NCBI RefSeq assembly: GCF_040838345.1
Contig: NZ_JBAKFF010000001.1
Coordinates: forward strand, 1,736,001-1,800,000
Reading direction: 5' to 3'
Source: Spiribacter sp. 1M189
GTDB lineage: Bacteria > Pseudomonadota > Gammaproteobacteria > Nitrococcales > Nitrococcaceae
Length of the DNA: 64,000 nt
Position 1 is the first letter of the stretch; each line of letters starts with the position of its first letter. The position numbers were made by a program, and so were the translations under genes. This document shows positions 39,973 through 50,183 of this stretch, in pieces. The notes under the pieces are model-generated. The model searched no databases, was not told the origin of the DNA, and saw only the letters and a list, made by a program, of their open reading frames with translations.

Positions 39973-41724
39973 ATGACGCGCCTGGAACATGCCTTCGAGG
40001 AAAATGTGACCGAACCGGTGCCATGGGATCGGCTGCTTCATGCCACCCTTGGCCGAATGACCGGGGGCATCTCGCCGACCGCGTTGCAGCTTGCCTTTTT
40101 TGACTGGGCGGGTCATCTCGCACTCAATCCGGGACGCCAGAGTGCCCTGCAGGAGAAGGCGCTGCGTAAGGCGCTGCGGCTCGCGGCCTACTCCGGTCAC
40201 TGCCTTGCCGGGGACACCGAAGGGCGTTGCATCGAGCCGTTGCCCAATGATCACCGCTTCGATGCGCCGGAGTGGGAGCGCTGGCCGTTTTCCTTCATCC
40301 ATCAGGCCTTTCTGCTGCAGCAGCAGTGGTGGCATGTGGCAACCGCAGGTGTGCCCGGCGTTGATCCGCACCACGAGGAAGTGGTGAATTTCACGGTCCG
40401 GCAGATGCTCGATCTGTTCTCGCCGTCCAACTTCCTGCCCACTAACCCAGAGGTCCTGGAGCGGACCATCAGCGAAAACGGCTGGAACCTGGTCCGGGGC
40501 GCATCGAACTGGTTGGAGGACACGCAGCGGGAGATCGCGGGACGACCGCAGAAGGGTGGCGAGGACTACCAGGTGGGGCGTGATCTGGCGCTGACACCAG
40601 GCAAGGTGGTCCACCGCAATGCGCTCATGGAGCTCATCCAATACGAGCCCACGACGGAGACCGTGCACCCTGAGCCGGTGCTGATCGTGCCGGCCTGGAT
40701 CATGAAGTACTACATCCTCGACCTGCAGCCGGGCCGGTCGCTGATCGAATATCTGGTCAACCAGGGCCATACCGTGTTCGTGGTCTCCTGGAAGAATCCA
40801 GGCCCCGAGGATCGTGAGATGGGTATGGCCGACTATCGGCGAATGGGTGTCAATGATGCACTGGATGCCGTCAACGCCATCGTGCCCGAGCAGAAGGTGC
40901 ACGGCGTCGGCTATTGCCTGGGCGGCACGCTTTTTACCCTGGCCGCCGCGGCCATGGCCCGGGACGGGGACGACCGCCTGGCGACCCTGTCCTTGCTGGC
41001 GGCACAGACCGATTTCACCGAGCCTGGCGAACTGGATCTGTTCATCGACGAGTCACAGGTCTCGTTCCTGGAGGATGTGATGTGGGCGCGCGGTTACCTG
41101 GGCCGTGATCATATGGCCGGCGCCTTCCATCTCCTGCGCTCCCAGGATCTGGTCTGGTCGCGGCTCGTGCGTAACTACCTGATGGGCGAGCGCGAAGAAA
41201 TGTTCGACCTGATGGCCTGGAATGCGGATGCCACCCGGCTGCCCTATCGCATGCACAGCGAGTATTTACGCGATCTGTTTCTGCATAACGACCTGGTGGA
41301 AGGCCGCTACGACATCGATGGCCGGCCAGTATCCGTCGGCGATATCGATGCGCCGATCTTCTCGGTGGCGACCCAAAAGGACCACATCGCACCCTGGCAC
41401 TCGGTCTACAAGATCGTCCGGCTCGCGCGCACTGATGTCACCTTCCTGCTCACGCGGGGTGGGCATAATGCCGGCATCGTCAGCGAGCCCGGCCATCCGC
41501 GGCGCCACTACCAGATGAAGCACTTCCAGCCGCTGGGCCCGACCTATCCGGCGGAACGGTTTGAGCGCGAGAGACCACGCGAGGAGGGGTCCTGGTGGCC
41601 CGCCTGGCAGCAGTGGCTGGCCGAGCGCTCCGGTGAGCCTGTGTCACCACCGTCCATCGGTGTGCCCGAGCGGGGTTTCGTGCCCTATGCCGACGCGCCG
41701 GGCGAATATGTGCTCATGCACTGA
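39973..41724 (+). CDS. phaC: Poly(3-hydroxyalkanoate) synthase, class I
   Basis: Polymerises hydroxyacyl-CoA into storage granules; 583 aa, the class I length. The nucleophile is Cys315 in the lipase-like box GVGYCLGGT. The other triad members are visible as Asp in TQKDHIAPWHS and His in TRGGHNAGIV. An N-terminal PhaC domain (about 1-230) precedes the alpha/beta hydrolase. No phaA, phaB, phaP or phaR is adjacent. Confidence 0.95.
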   Translation: MTRLEHAFEENVTEPVPWDRLLHATLGRMTGGISPTALQLAFFDWAGHLALNPGRQSALQEKALRKALRLAAYSGHCLAGDTEGRCIEPLPNDHRFDAPEWERWPFSFIHQAFLLQQQWWHVATAGVPGVDPHHEEVVNFTVRQMLDLFSPSNFLPTNPEVLERTISENGWNLVRGASNWLEDTQREIAGRPQKGGEDYQVGRDLALTPGKVVHRNALMELIQYEPTTETVHPEPVLIVPAWIMKYYILDLQPGRSLIEYLVNQGHTVFVVSWKNPGPEDREMGMADYRRMGVNDALDAVNAIVPEQKVHGVGYCLGGTLFTLAAAAMARDGDDRLATLSLLAAQTDFTEPGELDLFIDESQVSFLEDVMWARGYLGRDHMAGAFHLLRSQDLVWSRLVRNYLMGEREEMFDLMAWNADATRLPYRMHSEYLRDLFLHNDLVEGRYDIDGRPVSVGDIDAPIFSVATQKDHIAPWHSVYKIVRLARTDVTFLLTRGGHNAGIVSEPGHPRRHYQMKHFQPLGPTYPAERFERERPREEGSWWPAWQQWLAERSGEPVSPPSIGVPERGFVPYADAPGEYVLMH

Positions 41725-41742
41725 GGCGCGATCGCGTGCGTC

Positions 41743-42597
41743 TCAGCGCTCGTCCACCGGCAGGCCTTGAAGGTATTCCGCCCAGCGCCAGTCGGGGTCG
41801 CCCAGGACGACGAAATTGGGGTTGAGGGTGGATTCCTTGGCGTTGTAGCGCAGTGGCACCCCATCGGGGCGCATGACGACGCCTCCGGCGGCCTCGACGA
41901 CGCACTGGGCGGCGGCACTGTCCCACTCGGAAGTCGGCCCGAAGCGCGGATAGCAGTCCGCCGCGCCCTCGGCCACCAGGCAGAACTTCAATGAGCTGCC
42001 CATCGAGCGCGTCTCGAATTCGGGCAGCCGCTGGAGGAGTTCCTCCACGCGAGGATGCCGGTGCGAGCGGCTTACGACGACGGTCAGACGGTCGGTATCC
42101 ACGCGGCGGGTACGGATATCGTGGCGGCCCTCGGCGTCGCGACGCTCGGCCCGACAGAGCTGGGTCCCGGAATCGCCGTCGGCAACGGGCCAGAGAATGC
42201 CCATCCAGGTGGTGGATAGAACCGGGGCATGGACGACCCCGATCGCCGGTGCCTGGTGTTCGATGAGCGCGATGTTCACGGTGAACTCGCCGTTGCGCTT
42301 GACGAACTCCCGCGTGCCATCGAGCGGATCCACCAGCCAGTAGCGCGGCCAGTCGCGGCGCGCTTCATACGCAGGGATGCCCCCCTCCTCCGAGATCACC
42401 GGGATATCCGGGGTCAATTCGCCCAGCTGCTCGACAATCAAGTGGTGGGCGGCGTTGTCCGCTGTTGTCAGCGGCGAGTCGTCGGCTTTCGCCTCGACCT
42501 CGAAGCCGCTCGCATAGATCGACAGGATCTCGCGGCCCGCCGACTCGGCAATATCAATGGCGGCCTCGCTGAGGCGATCGATGTCCGTTGTGTTCAT
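41743..42597 (-). CDS. cysQ: 3'(2'),5'-bisphosphate nucleotidase
   Basis: Inositol monophosphatase-fold enzyme that dephosphorylates PAP/PAPS; 284 aa. Metal motifs: ISEEGG and [20 protein letters not shown], and the C-terminal [27 protein letters not shown] is typical of CysQ rather than SuhB. It is convergent with phaC and divergent from trxA. Confidence 0.93.
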   Translation of the reverse strand: MNTTDIDRLSEAAIDIAESAGREILSIYASGFEVEAKADDSPLTTADNAAHHLIVEQLGELTPDIPVISEEGGIPAYEARRDWPRYWLVDPLDGTREFVKRNGEFTVNIALIEHQAPAIGVVHAPVLSTTWMGILWPVADGDSGTQLCRAERRDAEGRHDIRTRRVDTDRLTVVVSRSHRHPRVEELLQRLPEFETRSMGSSLKFCLVAEGAADCYPRFGPTSEWDSAAAQCVVEAAGGVVMRPDGVPLRYNAKESTLNPNFVVLGDPDWRWAEYLQGLPVDER

Positions 42598-42629
42598 GGG
42601 GCGTCAATATACACGCCAGAGCACGGAAG

Positions 42630-42658
42630 TTGACACGCCTCGCACAGGGGGATACGCT
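42630..42658 (+). promoter_or_regulatory. Sigma-70 promoter of trxA(-rho)
   Basis: TTGACA (perfect -35), a 17-base spacer, then TACGCT. The start of transcription would be near 42665, leaving a leader of about 110 nt before trxA. The cysQ-trxA gap (176 bases) contains no other clear signal. Confidence 0.7.
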
Positions 42659-42773
42659 CCCCATCAGTGCCATTCAGGCCATACCCCCTATTAGGCCTCA
42701 TGTATTCGCCAAGCGATCCATCCGGTCGTTTCAACTCCGACAAGCAACCTGCGTATCCCTGGAGGATTGTTTC

Positions 42774-43100
42774 GTGAGCGACAACATCGTCCACGTCTCC
42801 GACGCCAACTTTGAGTCTGAAGTCATCAACTCCGATCAACCGGTCCTGGTGGACTATTGGGCGGAGTGGTGCGGCCCCTGCAAGATGATCGCGCCGATCC
42901 TCGAGGAAGTGGCCGGCAGCTTTGAGGGTAAGCTCAAGATCGCCAAGCTGAACATCGATGAGAACCCGGAAACTCCGCCGAAGTACGGTATCCGTGGCAT
43001 TCCCACGCTGATGCTGTTCAAGAACGGCGGTGTCGAGGCGACCAAGGTGGGTGCCCTTTCCAAGGCGCAGCTCTCCGCCTTCATCGACAGCAACCTCTAG
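42774..43100 (+). CDS. trxA: Thioredoxin 1
   Basis: Cytoplasmic thiol reductant, 108 aa, exactly the family length. Active site WCGPCK (Cys33, Cys36), cis-Pro in RGIPTLMLF. It uses a GTG start placed by GGAGGA 8 bases upstream. It precedes rho by 76 bases, the conserved trxA-rho order of gammaproteobacteria. Confidence 0.96.
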   Translation: MSDNIVHVSDANFESEVINSDQPVLVDYWAEWCGPCKMIAPILEEVAGSFEGKLKIAKLNIDENPETPPKYGIRGIPTLMLFKNGGVEATKVGALSKAQLSAFIDSNL

Positions 43101-43176
43101 CAATAGTGGAATCCCCGGGGTACGCCCCCTTTCCTACCAGGGTAATGGCCGTCCGCCGGGCGGCCTCGAAGCAGTA

Positions 43177-44433
43177 ATGAATCTCACCGAACTCAAGCAG
43201 AAGCCAGCCGCCGAACTCGTCGAGCTGGCCCAGTCCCTCGGCATCGAGAACATGGCCCGCTCTCGTAAGCAGGATGTCATCTTCTCGCTGCTCAAGGCCC
43301 ATGCCAAGAAGGGCGAAGACATCTGGGGCGACGGCGTCCTGGAGATCCTGCAGGACGGCTTCGGGTTCCTGCGCTCCACCACCAGCTCCTACATGGCCGG
43401 GCCCGACGACATTTACGTCTCGCCCAGCCAGATCCGCCGCTTCAGCCTGCGCACCGGCGACACCATCTCCGGGAAGATCCGCCCGCCCAAGGAGGGCGAG
43501 CGCTACTTCGCGCTGCTCAAGGTCGATCAGATCAACTTCGAGAAGCCGGAGGCGGCGAAGCATAAGGTTCTGTTCGAGAACCTCACGCCGCTGTTCCCCA
43601 AGGAACGGCTGACCCTTGAGCGCGGAAACGGATCCACCGAGGATCTGACCGCCCGGGTCATCGATCTGTCCGCGCCCATCGGCAAGGGGCAGCGTGCGCT
43701 GATCGTCTCGCCGCCCAAGGCCGGCAAGACCATGCTGCTGCAGAACATTGCGCAGTCCATCACGGCGAATAATCCCGAGGCTTACGTCATCGTGCTGCTC
43801 ATCGACGAGCGCCCGGAGGAAGTCACCGAGATGGAGCGCACCGTGCGGGGTGAAGTAGTGTCGTCGACTTTCGACGAGCCGGCCAACCGCCACGTCCAGG
43901 TCGCCGAGATGGTGATTGAGAAGGCCAAGCGCCTGGTCGAGCACAAGCGTGACGTGGTCATCATGCTCGACTCCATCACCCGTCTGGCGCGGGCCTACAA
44001 CACGGTGGTGCCGAGCTCCGGCAAGGTGCTGACCGGTGGCGTGGATGCCAATGCGCTTCATCGTCCCAAGCGTTTCTTCGGCGCCGCCCGCAATATCGAG
44101 GAGGGCGGCAGCCTGAGCATCATCGCCACCTCGCTGATCGAGACCGGCTCGCGCATGGACGATGTGATCTATGAGGAGTTCAAGGGCACCGGCAACATGG
44201 AGGTTCACCTCGACCGCCGTATCGCCGAGAAGCGCATCTATCCGGCCATCAACATCAATCGCTCCGGTACGCGCCGTGAGGAGCTGCTGATGACCCCGGA
44301 GGAGCTCCAGAAGGTCTGGATCCTGCGCAAGCTCCTGCATCCCATGGATGAGCTCGCGGCCATCGAATTCCTGCTCGACAAGCTCAAGGACACGAAGACC
44401 AACAACGAGTTTTTCCAGGCCATGAAGCGCTAG
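43177..44433 (+). CDS. rho: Transcription termination factor Rho
   Basis: Hexameric RNA translocase, 418 aa (E. coli 419). The start [10 protein letters not shown] begins the N-terminal helix bundle. The primary RNA-binding fold has DGFGFLRS, the P-loop is [12 protein letters not shown], the Walker B region is [16 protein letters not shown], and [10 protein letters not shown] lies near the C-terminus. The 76-base gap after trxA has no terminator, so some rho message is likely read from trxA. Confidence 0.97.
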   Translation: MNLTELKQKPAAELVELAQSLGIENMARSRKQDVIFSLLKAHAKKGEDIWGDGVLEILQDGFGFLRSTTSSYMAGPDDIYVSPSQIRRFSLRTGDTISGKIRPPKEGERYFALLKVDQINFEKPEAAKHKVLFENLTPLFPKERLTLERGNGSTEDLTARVIDLSAPIGKGQRALIVSPPKAGKTMLLQNIAQSITANNPEAYVIVLLIDERPEEVTEMERTVRGEVVSSTFDEPANRHVQVAEMVIEKAKRLVEHKRDVVIMLDSITRLARAYNTVVPSSGKVLTGGVDANALHRPKRFFGAARNIEEGGSLSIIATSLIETGSRMDDVIYEEFKGTGNMEVHLDRRIAEKRIYPAININRSGTRREELLMTPEELQKVWILRKLLHPMDELAAIEFLLDKLKDTKTNNEFFQAMKR

Positions 44434-44483
44434 GCGTCAGATGATGCGGGATCTAATTGGATACGGCGGACGCTGTCGCGCGG

Positions 44484-44975
44484 TCAGCGATTAACCCGCA
44501 CCCACGTCTCGAAATCCATCGGCCAGGCATGCTCGGCATCGACCGGGTGATGCGTGGTCTGTTGTAGGGCCCAGTCCGGGCCCTCGAAGGCCGGGAACCA
44601 GGTATCTCCCTCCAGCTCCGCGCGCACCCGGGTCAGCTCGATGTGGTCGGCGATGGGCAGGAAAGCGGCGTAGATCTCGGCGCCGCCGATGACCATCAGC
44701 TCCGGGGCATCGCCCGCCGCGGCGATCGCCTCGTCCAGGGTCCGGACCGCCTCCACGCCGTCGGCGGACCAGGTCGCATCCCGCGTCATGACGATGTTCT
44801 GCCGGTTGGGCAGGGGCCGGCCGATCGACTCGAAGTTGCGCCGGCCCATGACGATGGGCTTGCCGCGGGTCAGTGCCACGAAATGCCGCATGTCATCGGG
44901 CAGCCGCCAGGGCAGGTCGTTGTTGCGGCCGATGACCCGGTTCTCGCTCATTGCCACCACGAGCGTGATCTGCAT
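44484..44975 (-). CDS. folA: Dihydrofolate reductase
   Basis: Reduces dihydrofolate to tetrahydrofolate; 163 aa. Chromosomal DHFR features: MQITLVVAMSENRVIGRNND, LPWRLPDDMRHF (the acidic catalytic residue in PDDM), VMGRRNFESIG and VIGGAEIY. It lies 14 bases after thyA in the order lgt-thyA-folA. ThyA produces the dihydrofolate that FolA recycles. Confidence 0.96.
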   Translation of the reverse strand: MQITLVVAMSENRVIGRNNDLPWRLPDDMRHFVALTRGKPIVMGRRNFESIGRPLPNRQNIVMTRDATWSADGVEAVRTLDEAIAAAGDAPELMVIGGAEIYAAFLPIADHIELTRVRAELEGDTWFPAFEGPDWALQQTTHHPVDAEHAWPMDFETWVRVNR

Positions 44976-44989
44976 GGCGTAAACCTCCT

Positions 44990-45784
44990 CTACACCGCCA
45001 CCGGGGCGGCGATATGCGGATGTGACTGGTACCCCTCAAGGGCGATGTCCTCGAACCGGAAATCGAACAGGTTCGTGATGTCCGGATTCAGGCGCAGCGT
45101 CGGCAGCGGCAGTGGTTCACGTGCCAGCTGTCGGTCGGCCTGCTCCAGGTGATTCACATAGAGGTGGGCATCACCGAAGGTATGCACGAACTCGCCCGGC
45201 GCCAGCCCGGTGACCTGCGCCACCATGTGGGTGAGCAGCGCATAGGAGGCGATATTGAACGGCACGCCAAGGAACAGGTCGGCACTGCGCTGATAGAGCT
45301 GGCAGGAGAGCCGGCCACCGGCGACGTAGAACTGGAAAAGCACATGGCAGGGCGGGAGTCCCATGCGGTCGACTTCGGCCGGGTTCCAGGCGGTCACGAT
45401 ATGCCGGCGCGAATCCGGATTGTGCCGGATCTGTTCGATGACCTGGGCGATCTGGTCGATTTTCCGGCCATCTGGAGCGGGCCATGAGCGCCACTGCACG
45501 CCATAGATGGGCCCCAGGTCGCCATTTTCGTCGGCCCATTCATCCCAGATCCTGACACCGTTTTCCTTCAGGTAGCGGATATTGCTGTCACCCGCCAGGA
45601 ACCAGAGCAGCTCGTGGATGATCGATCGCAGATGCAGTTTCTTGGTGGTGACCACCGGGAAACCCTCGGCCAGGTCAAAGCGCATCTGCCAGCCGAACAC
45701 CGATCGGGTTCCCGTCCCGGTGCGATCGGATTTCTCGATGCCGTGGTCACGGACGTGGCGGAGAAGGTCCAGGTACTGTTGCAT
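44990..45784 (-). CDS. thyA: Thymidylate synthase
   Basis: dUMP to dTMP using methylene-THF; 264 aa with the start at 45784 ([10 protein letters not shown]), the same length as E. coli ThyA. The catalytic cysteine is Cys146 in [12 protein letters not shown], also the E. coli number. [19 protein letters not shown] and the [11 protein letters not shown]-terminus are conserved. GGGAG lies upstream; a longer frame to 45844 adds only a poorly conserved, Ser/Thr-rich tail. Confidence 0.96.
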   Translation of the reverse strand: MQQYLDLLRHVRDHGIEKSDRTGTGTRSVFGWQMRFDLAEGFPVVTTKKLHLRSIIHELLWFLAGDSNIRYLKENGVRIWDEWADENGDLGPIYGVQWRSWPAPDGRKIDQIAQVIEQIRHNPDSRRHIVTAWNPAEVDRMGLPPCHVLFQFYVAGGRLSCQLYQRSADLFLGVPFNIASYALLTHMVAQVTGLAPGEFVHTFGDAHLYVNHLEQADRQLAREPLPLPTLRLNPDITNLFDFRFEDIALEGYQSHPHIAAPVAV

Positions 45785-45845
45785 GCGTGCGGATGACTCC
45801 CGTGTTGGACCTGGGATTGTGGTGTCCGCCGAAGTCGACGGCAAG

Positions 45846-46634
45846 TCAGCGGCGACGCGCCGCCCAGGCCATCAGGCCGAGTCCCGCCAGGATCATCGGC
45901 AGGGAAAGCAGCTGACCCATGGTCAACCAGCCGCCCAGCAGGTAACCGATGTGCGCGTCCGGCAGGCGCACGAACTCCACGCTGAATCGGGCGACGCCGT
46001 AGCCGGCGAGGAACAGGCCCGTCACCATGCCGGTGGGCCGCGGACGGCTTGAGAACCACCACACCACCACGAAGAGCACGATCCCCTCCAGTGCCATTTC
46101 ATAGAGCTGTGAGGGGTGTCGTGGGGAAGGCCCCAGCGGCGGATAGACCATGCCCCAGGGCAGTTGGGTCGGTGCGCCCCAGAGCTCGCCGTTGATGAAG
46201 TTGCCAAGCCGGCCCGCCGCCAGGCCCGGCGGGATGAGCGGCGCGACAAAGTCGCCCAGCGCCAGCGGACGGATCCCCTGGCGCCAGGCATACCACGCCA
46301 TCATCAGGATCACGCCAATGAGTCCGCCATGGAAGGCCATGCCCCCTTCCCAGAGGCGGAGCAGCGAGAGCGGATCGTTCCAGACCGCCCCGCCGCTATA
46401 GAACAGCGCATAGCCGACGCGGCCGCCGACTACCACACCGATGGCGCCGAACAGCAACAGATCGTCCATCTGCGACGGCTTGATGGGTGTGTCCGGTCGA
46501 CGTGCCCGCAGTCGCCCCAGCCACCACGCCAGCCCGAAGCCGACGGCGTACATGACGCCGTACCAGTGGATGTCCAGCGGGCCGAGTGAAATGGCGACCG
46601 GGTCGATATCGGGGTAATGCAGCATGGGGTTCAT
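45846..46634 (-). CDS. lgt: Prolipoprotein diacylglyceryl transferase
   Basis: Inner-membrane enzyme that adds diacylglycerol to the lipobox cysteine; 262 aa with seven helices. The Lgt signature is [24 protein letters not shown] and the HPSQLYEM segment carry catalytic-region residues. It is first in the lgt-thyA-folA reverse cluster, 61 bases from thyA. Confidence 0.95.
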   Translation of the reverse strand: MNPMLHYPDIDPVAISLGPLDIHWYGVMYAVGFGLAWWLGRLRARRPDTPIKPSQMDDLLLFGAIGVVVGGRVGYALFYSGGAVWNDPLSLLRLWEGGMAFHGGLIGVILMMAWYAWRQGIRPLALGDFVAPLIPPGLAAGRLGNFINGELWGAPTQLPWGMVYPPLGPSPRHPSQLYEMALEGIVLFVVVWWFSSRPRPTGMVTGLFLAGYGVARFSVEFVRLPDAHIGYLLGGWLTMGQLLSLPMILAGLGLMAWAARRR

Positions 46635-46745
46635 TGTGACGGAATGGCGCTGGAGCAGGAAGGCGCCGGGTGTCCAGTATCCGGGGCTTGAGCTAGACTG
46701 AATTCCAATCTTCGTTTAAGCGATTCATGACAGGAGTAGGCGTTC

Positions 46746-47408
46746 GTGCGGCGATGGGTACATGCGGCGGGCATGGTGGTGGTGATGGGTCTGGTGAGTC
46801 TGGCGCCGGCGGTCGCACAGACAACGGCCTATGTGACCGATGAACTCGAGATCACGATGCGCAGTGGCCAGGGCAATGACTACCGCATCATTCGGTTGCT
46901 GAGCTCCGGGGCGCAGCTCGAGGTGCTTCAGCGTGGTGACACCTGGACCCGGGTCCGGACCGGTGACGACGAGGGCTGGGTGCGCAGTATCTACCTGCAG
47001 TCCGAGCCCGGCGCCGCCACCCGGCTAGCCCGTGCCAGCGAACAGCTCGAGCGGCTGCGTCAGGAAAACGGACAAATATCCGACACCCTGGCCAGAGTGG
47101 AATCGGAACTGGAAACCGTGAGCACCGCCAATACCGAACTCGAGGCGGATAACCAGCGGATGTCCCAGCGCCTTCAGGAGGCTGATGAAGGATTGCAGCT
47201 CGCCGACGAGAACAAGGCCCTGCGCAAGCAGGTCATCGATCTGGAGCGTCAGGTTCAGGACCTCTCCCGCGAAGCCGAGCGCATGGCCGACCGCGAGCGC
47301 CAGGACTGGTTTATCGCCGGGGCGGGCGTGATCGTATTCGGCATGCTGCTGGGGATCCTCGTCACCCGCATCCGCTGGCGCAAGCGCAGCAGCTGGGGAG
47401 ACCTCTAG
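46746..47408 (+). CDS. SH3 domain protein with C-terminal membrane anchor (YgiM-like)
   Basis: A 220-residue exported protein. Signal peptide about 1-25, bacterial SH3 domain about 27-88 (YVTDELEITMRSGQGNDYRI), a long coiled coil (about 95-185), and a C-terminal membrane helix (WFIAGAGVIVFGMLLGILVT) with a basic tail. This matches the SH3-and-anchor family (TIGR04211), whose role is unknown. It has a GTG start with AGGAG 9 bases upstream. 12 bases before argA. Confidence 0.88.
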   Translation: MRRWVHAAGMVVVMGLVSLAPAVAQTTAYVTDELEITMRSGQGNDYRIIRLLSSGAQLEVLQRGDTWTRVRTGDDEGWVRSIYLQSEPGAATRLARASEQLERLRQENGQISDTLARVESELETVSTANTELEADNQRMSQRLQEADEGLQLADENKALRKQVIDLERQVQDLSREAERMADRERQDWFIAGAGVIVFGMLLGILVTRIRWRKRSSWGDL

Positions 47409-47420
47409 GGGCTCTGGCGC

Positions 47421-48740
47421 ATGAATGATTCCCTGGGCCATCTGGTGGACTGGTTCCGCCACAGCTCCCCCTTTATCCATGCTCACCGGGGGCGCACTTT
47501 CGTGGTCAGTGTCGGTGGTGAGGCACTGACTGAAGGGACGGCGGCCGGCCTGGTGCATGATCTGGCTCTGCTAAGTGGGCTCGGTATCCGCCTGGTGGTT
47601 GTCCCGGGGGCACGTCCGCAGATCGAAGAGCGCCTCAGCCATCAGGGTGCCACCATTCGTTACGTCAACGGCCTGCGGGTGACCGATGCTGACGCGCTCG
47701 CCTGCGTGCGCGACGCCGTCGGCAGCGTGCGGCTCGAACTCGAGGCGCTGTTCTCGATGGGGCTCGCCAATTCACCTATGGCTGGCCTGCGCCTGCAGGT
47801 CGCCAGCGGCAACTTCGTGACCGCGCGGCCGCTCGGAGTCCGAGACGGGGTGGACTATCTACAGACCGGTGAGGTGAGGCGTATTGATACCACGGCCATC
47901 CGCCAGCGACTCGACGATGGCGCAGTGGTGCTGTTGAGTCCGCTCGGCGTTTCGCCCACGGGGGAGCAGTTCAACCTTTATGCCGAAGATGTCGCGGTCG
48001 CGGCCGCTCGCGGTCTGCGGGCAGATAAGCTGCTGTTCCTGCACGAAGGTGAAGGGTTGGTGGATGCCCACGGCGAGGCCATCGGCGAGCTTACCGTCGA
48101 GCAGGCACGAGACTGGCTGGAGCCGGGGAATATGGCTGATTCGCCGGTCATCGCCCAGCTCGCCCGTGCCGTCGCCGCCTGCCGAGGCGGTGTCGCGCGG
48201 GTCCATCTGCTGCCGCGGGCCCGTGATGGCGCCATCCTCGGTGAGCTGTTCAGCCGGGATGGTGTCGGCACGCTGGTGACGCCCCGGGCGTTCGAGCGGC
48301 TGCGCACCGCCGGCGTTGAGGACATTAGCGGCATCCTGGCGCTGATTGCCCCGCTCGAGGCGGACGGTACCCTCGTGCGGCGCACCCGGGAGCGGCTGGA
48401 GACCGAAATCGGCGATTTTACGGTAGTGGAGCGCGAGGGAACGGTCGTGGCCTGCGCGGCGCTGCACCCGATCCCCGAGACGAATGCCGCGGAGGTTGCC
48501 TGCCTGGTGGTGCATCCGGACTACCGAGGCGGCCAGAGAGGCCGGCAGCTGCTGCGCAGACTGGAGGATGACGCCCGCGCCGCCGGTCGTGAGTGGCTTT
48601 TCGTGCTCACCACGCGAACCGCCCACTGGTTCCAGGAACAGGGCTTTGCGCCGGCGCCAGTGGATGCCCTGCCCGCGAGCCGCCAGGCCTTTTACAACCT
48701 CGGCCGCAGCTCGCGGGTGCTGAGTAAGCCGATCGGCTAG
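47421..48740 (+). CDS. argA: N-acetylglutamate synthase
   Basis: First step of arginine synthesis; 439 aa (E. coli 443). An amino-acid-kinase-like domain (about 1-290, GIRLVVVPGARPQIEERL) carries arginine feedback in this family. The GNAT acetyltransferase domain follows, with VHPDYRGGQRGRQLLRRLE as the acetyl-CoA motif. It is convergent with the Bax-type gene, sharing CTAG across both stops. Confidence 0.95.
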   Translation: MNDSLGHLVDWFRHSSPFIHAHRGRTFVVSVGGEALTEGTAAGLVHDLALLSGLGIRLVVVPGARPQIEERLSHQGATIRYVNGLRVTDADALACVRDAVGSVRLELEALFSMGLANSPMAGLRLQVASGNFVTARPLGVRDGVDYLQTGEVRRIDTTAIRQRLDDGAVVLLSPLGVSPTGEQFNLYAEDVAVAAARGLRADKLLFLHEGEGLVDAHGEAIGELTVEQARDWLEPGNMADSPVIAQLARAVAACRGGVARVHLLPRARDGAILGELFSRDGVGTLVTPRAFERLRTAGVEDISGILALIAPLEADGTLVRRTRERLETEIGDFTVVEREGTVVACAALHPIPETNAAEVACLVVHPDYRGGQRGRQLLRRLEDDARAAGREWLFVLTTRTAHWFQEQGFAPAPVDALPASRQAFYNLGRSSRVLSKPIG

Positions 48741-49666
48741 CGAAGGGCCAGGCGTTCCGGAATGTCCGAGAGCCGTGCATTGGCCACCGCCTGTTCCAGA
48801 CCGTTGCCGCTGATCATTTCCCGGACTTCCTTTACATAGGCCCATCCACGCTGGGAATACTTCTCCAGCCCTGCGGTCATCTCGGTGGGTGTCATCTCCC
48901 GCCCCGCCTCGGCAGCTCGCGCCCGAAGCGAACGGAAGCGCTGGTAGGCCTCGTGGCTGTTGAGGTTGTTGAGATAGCTGCGCACGGAGTCGCGCAGGTC
49001 ATCGAAGACCCGGACGTAATGGTCAGCCCCCTTGGCCCGGTCGCGGGGCTTCAGGCCTTCGCTGGCCTGCCAGGTCCACTCGCCGAACAGGTTGTTGCCC
49101 TGGCGTGCGAACCGCGATGTGCCCCAGCCGCTCTCAATCGCCGCCTGCGCCAGTGCCAGTGAGGCCGGCACGGTATCGATGCGGTTCATGAGGGTATCGG
49201 CCGTTTCCTTGGCGAGCGGATCGCCGTCGACGTCATATTCCCCGGCGAGGCGCTTGATGATGTTGACCCTGCGCTGTTCCGGCAGGTCCTCGTTGATGGC
49301 CTGCTTGAGTTCGCTGCGCTGCATTTCGATGCGGGTATTCTCCGCCAGTACCAGCGGAAGCAGCGTGCGGAAGAACAGCGACTTGCGGGTCTCGGTGGGG
49401 GTATCCGAGAGATCGTCCGGGAAATACTGCACCGTCAGGGGCGGCACCTGGTTAGCCGGCCAGAAGTAACCCGCCTGCGAGAAAACCGCCTCGAGTCGCT
49501 CCGCGCTGCTGGCGTAAACCGGCTCCAGTGGCGGCACCTTGCCGTCGCTATTGGCAATGCCGGGCCAGCCAAGCCACCAGAGGGCAAGGATGAGGGCGAT
49601 TGCACCCAGTGGAGTCGCTTCAATGAGCGTTCGCAGAGGAGAGCTCTTTGTTTTGTCGTTATCCAT
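48737..49666 (-). CDS. Bax-like N-acetylglucosaminidase domain protein
   Basis: Predicted peptidoglycan hydrolase, 309 aa, with one N-terminal membrane anchor (LGAIALILALWWLGW). The glucosaminidase (LYZ2-like) core has the catalytic glutamate in ALAQAAIESGWGTSRFARQGNNLFGEW. Its organisation matches E. coli Bax. It overlaps the EVE gene by 8 bases upstream. Confidence 0.9.
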   Translation of the reverse strand: MDNDKTKSSPLRTLIEATPLGAIALILALWWLGWPGIANSDGKVPPLEPVYASSAERLEAVFSQAGYFWPANQVPPLTVQYFPDDLSDTPTETRKSLFFRTLLPLVLAENTRIEMQRSELKQAINEDLPEQRRVNIIKRLAGEYDVDGDPLAKETADTLMNRIDTVPASLALAQAAIESGWGTSRFARQGNNLFGEWTWQASEGLKPRDRAKGADHYVRVFDDLRDSVRSYLNNLNSHEAYQRFRSLRARAAEAGREMTPTEMTAGLEKYSQRGWAYVKEVREMISGNGLEQAVANARLSDIPERLALR

Positions 49667-50141
49667 TGTCTGACGTATCCCGTTGTTCCATTTCGAGGAT
49701 ATGGTCCCATTCCGATTCGCTTAACGGCATCACGGACAGCCGGTTACCGCGCTGGACGAGACGCATTTCAGACAGAGCGGGCTCCGCCTTGAGTTCCGAC
49801 AACGGGATAATTCGGTCCAGATGTCTGATATAGCGCACATCCACCATCAGCCATCTGGGGTTGTCCGGATCGCTTTTAGGGTCATAGTACTTTTCGTCCG
49901 GGTCGAATGCGGTGTGATCCGGATAGGCCTCGCTGACTACCTCCATGATGCCGACAATGCCCGGCACTTTGGTATTGGAGTGGTAGAAGAACGCCTGATC
50001 TCCCGGCTGGAACTGATCCCGGAACATATTGCGCACCTGGTAGTTGCGGATGCCGTCCCAGTGCTCTGTTCCATCGGGTTCCGCCGCCAGATGATCGATG
50101 CCGTAGACATCCGGCTCGGACTTCATCAACCAGTAAGCCAT
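49659..50141 (-). CDS. EVE domain-containing protein
   Basis: A 160-residue PUA-like fold protein. It has the EVE landmarks MAYWLMKSEPDVYGIDHL, WDGIRNYQVRNMF, GDQAFFYHSN and PGIVGIMEVVSEAYPD. EVE domains bind modified bases in DNA or RNA. It is located between 5-FCL and the Bax gene in a reverse cluster seen in many gammaproteobacteria. Confidence 0.93.
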   Translation of the reverse strand: MAYWLMKSEPDVYGIDHLAAEPDGTEHWDGIRNYQVRNMFRDQFQPGDQAFFYHSNTKVPGIVGIMEVVSEAYPDHTAFDPDEKYYDPKSDPDNPRWLMVDVRYIRHLDRIIPLSELKAEPALSEMRLVQRGNRLSVMPLSESEWDHILEMEQRDTSDNG

Positions 50142-50183
50142 GACGTTTCCAGAAAGCGGCTCGAATTGAATTAACCGCGCAGT

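Noticed and set aside
41725-41750. Hairpin between phaC and cysQ considered as a terminator
   Set aside because: The stem contains G-U pairs and no T-run follows on either strand.
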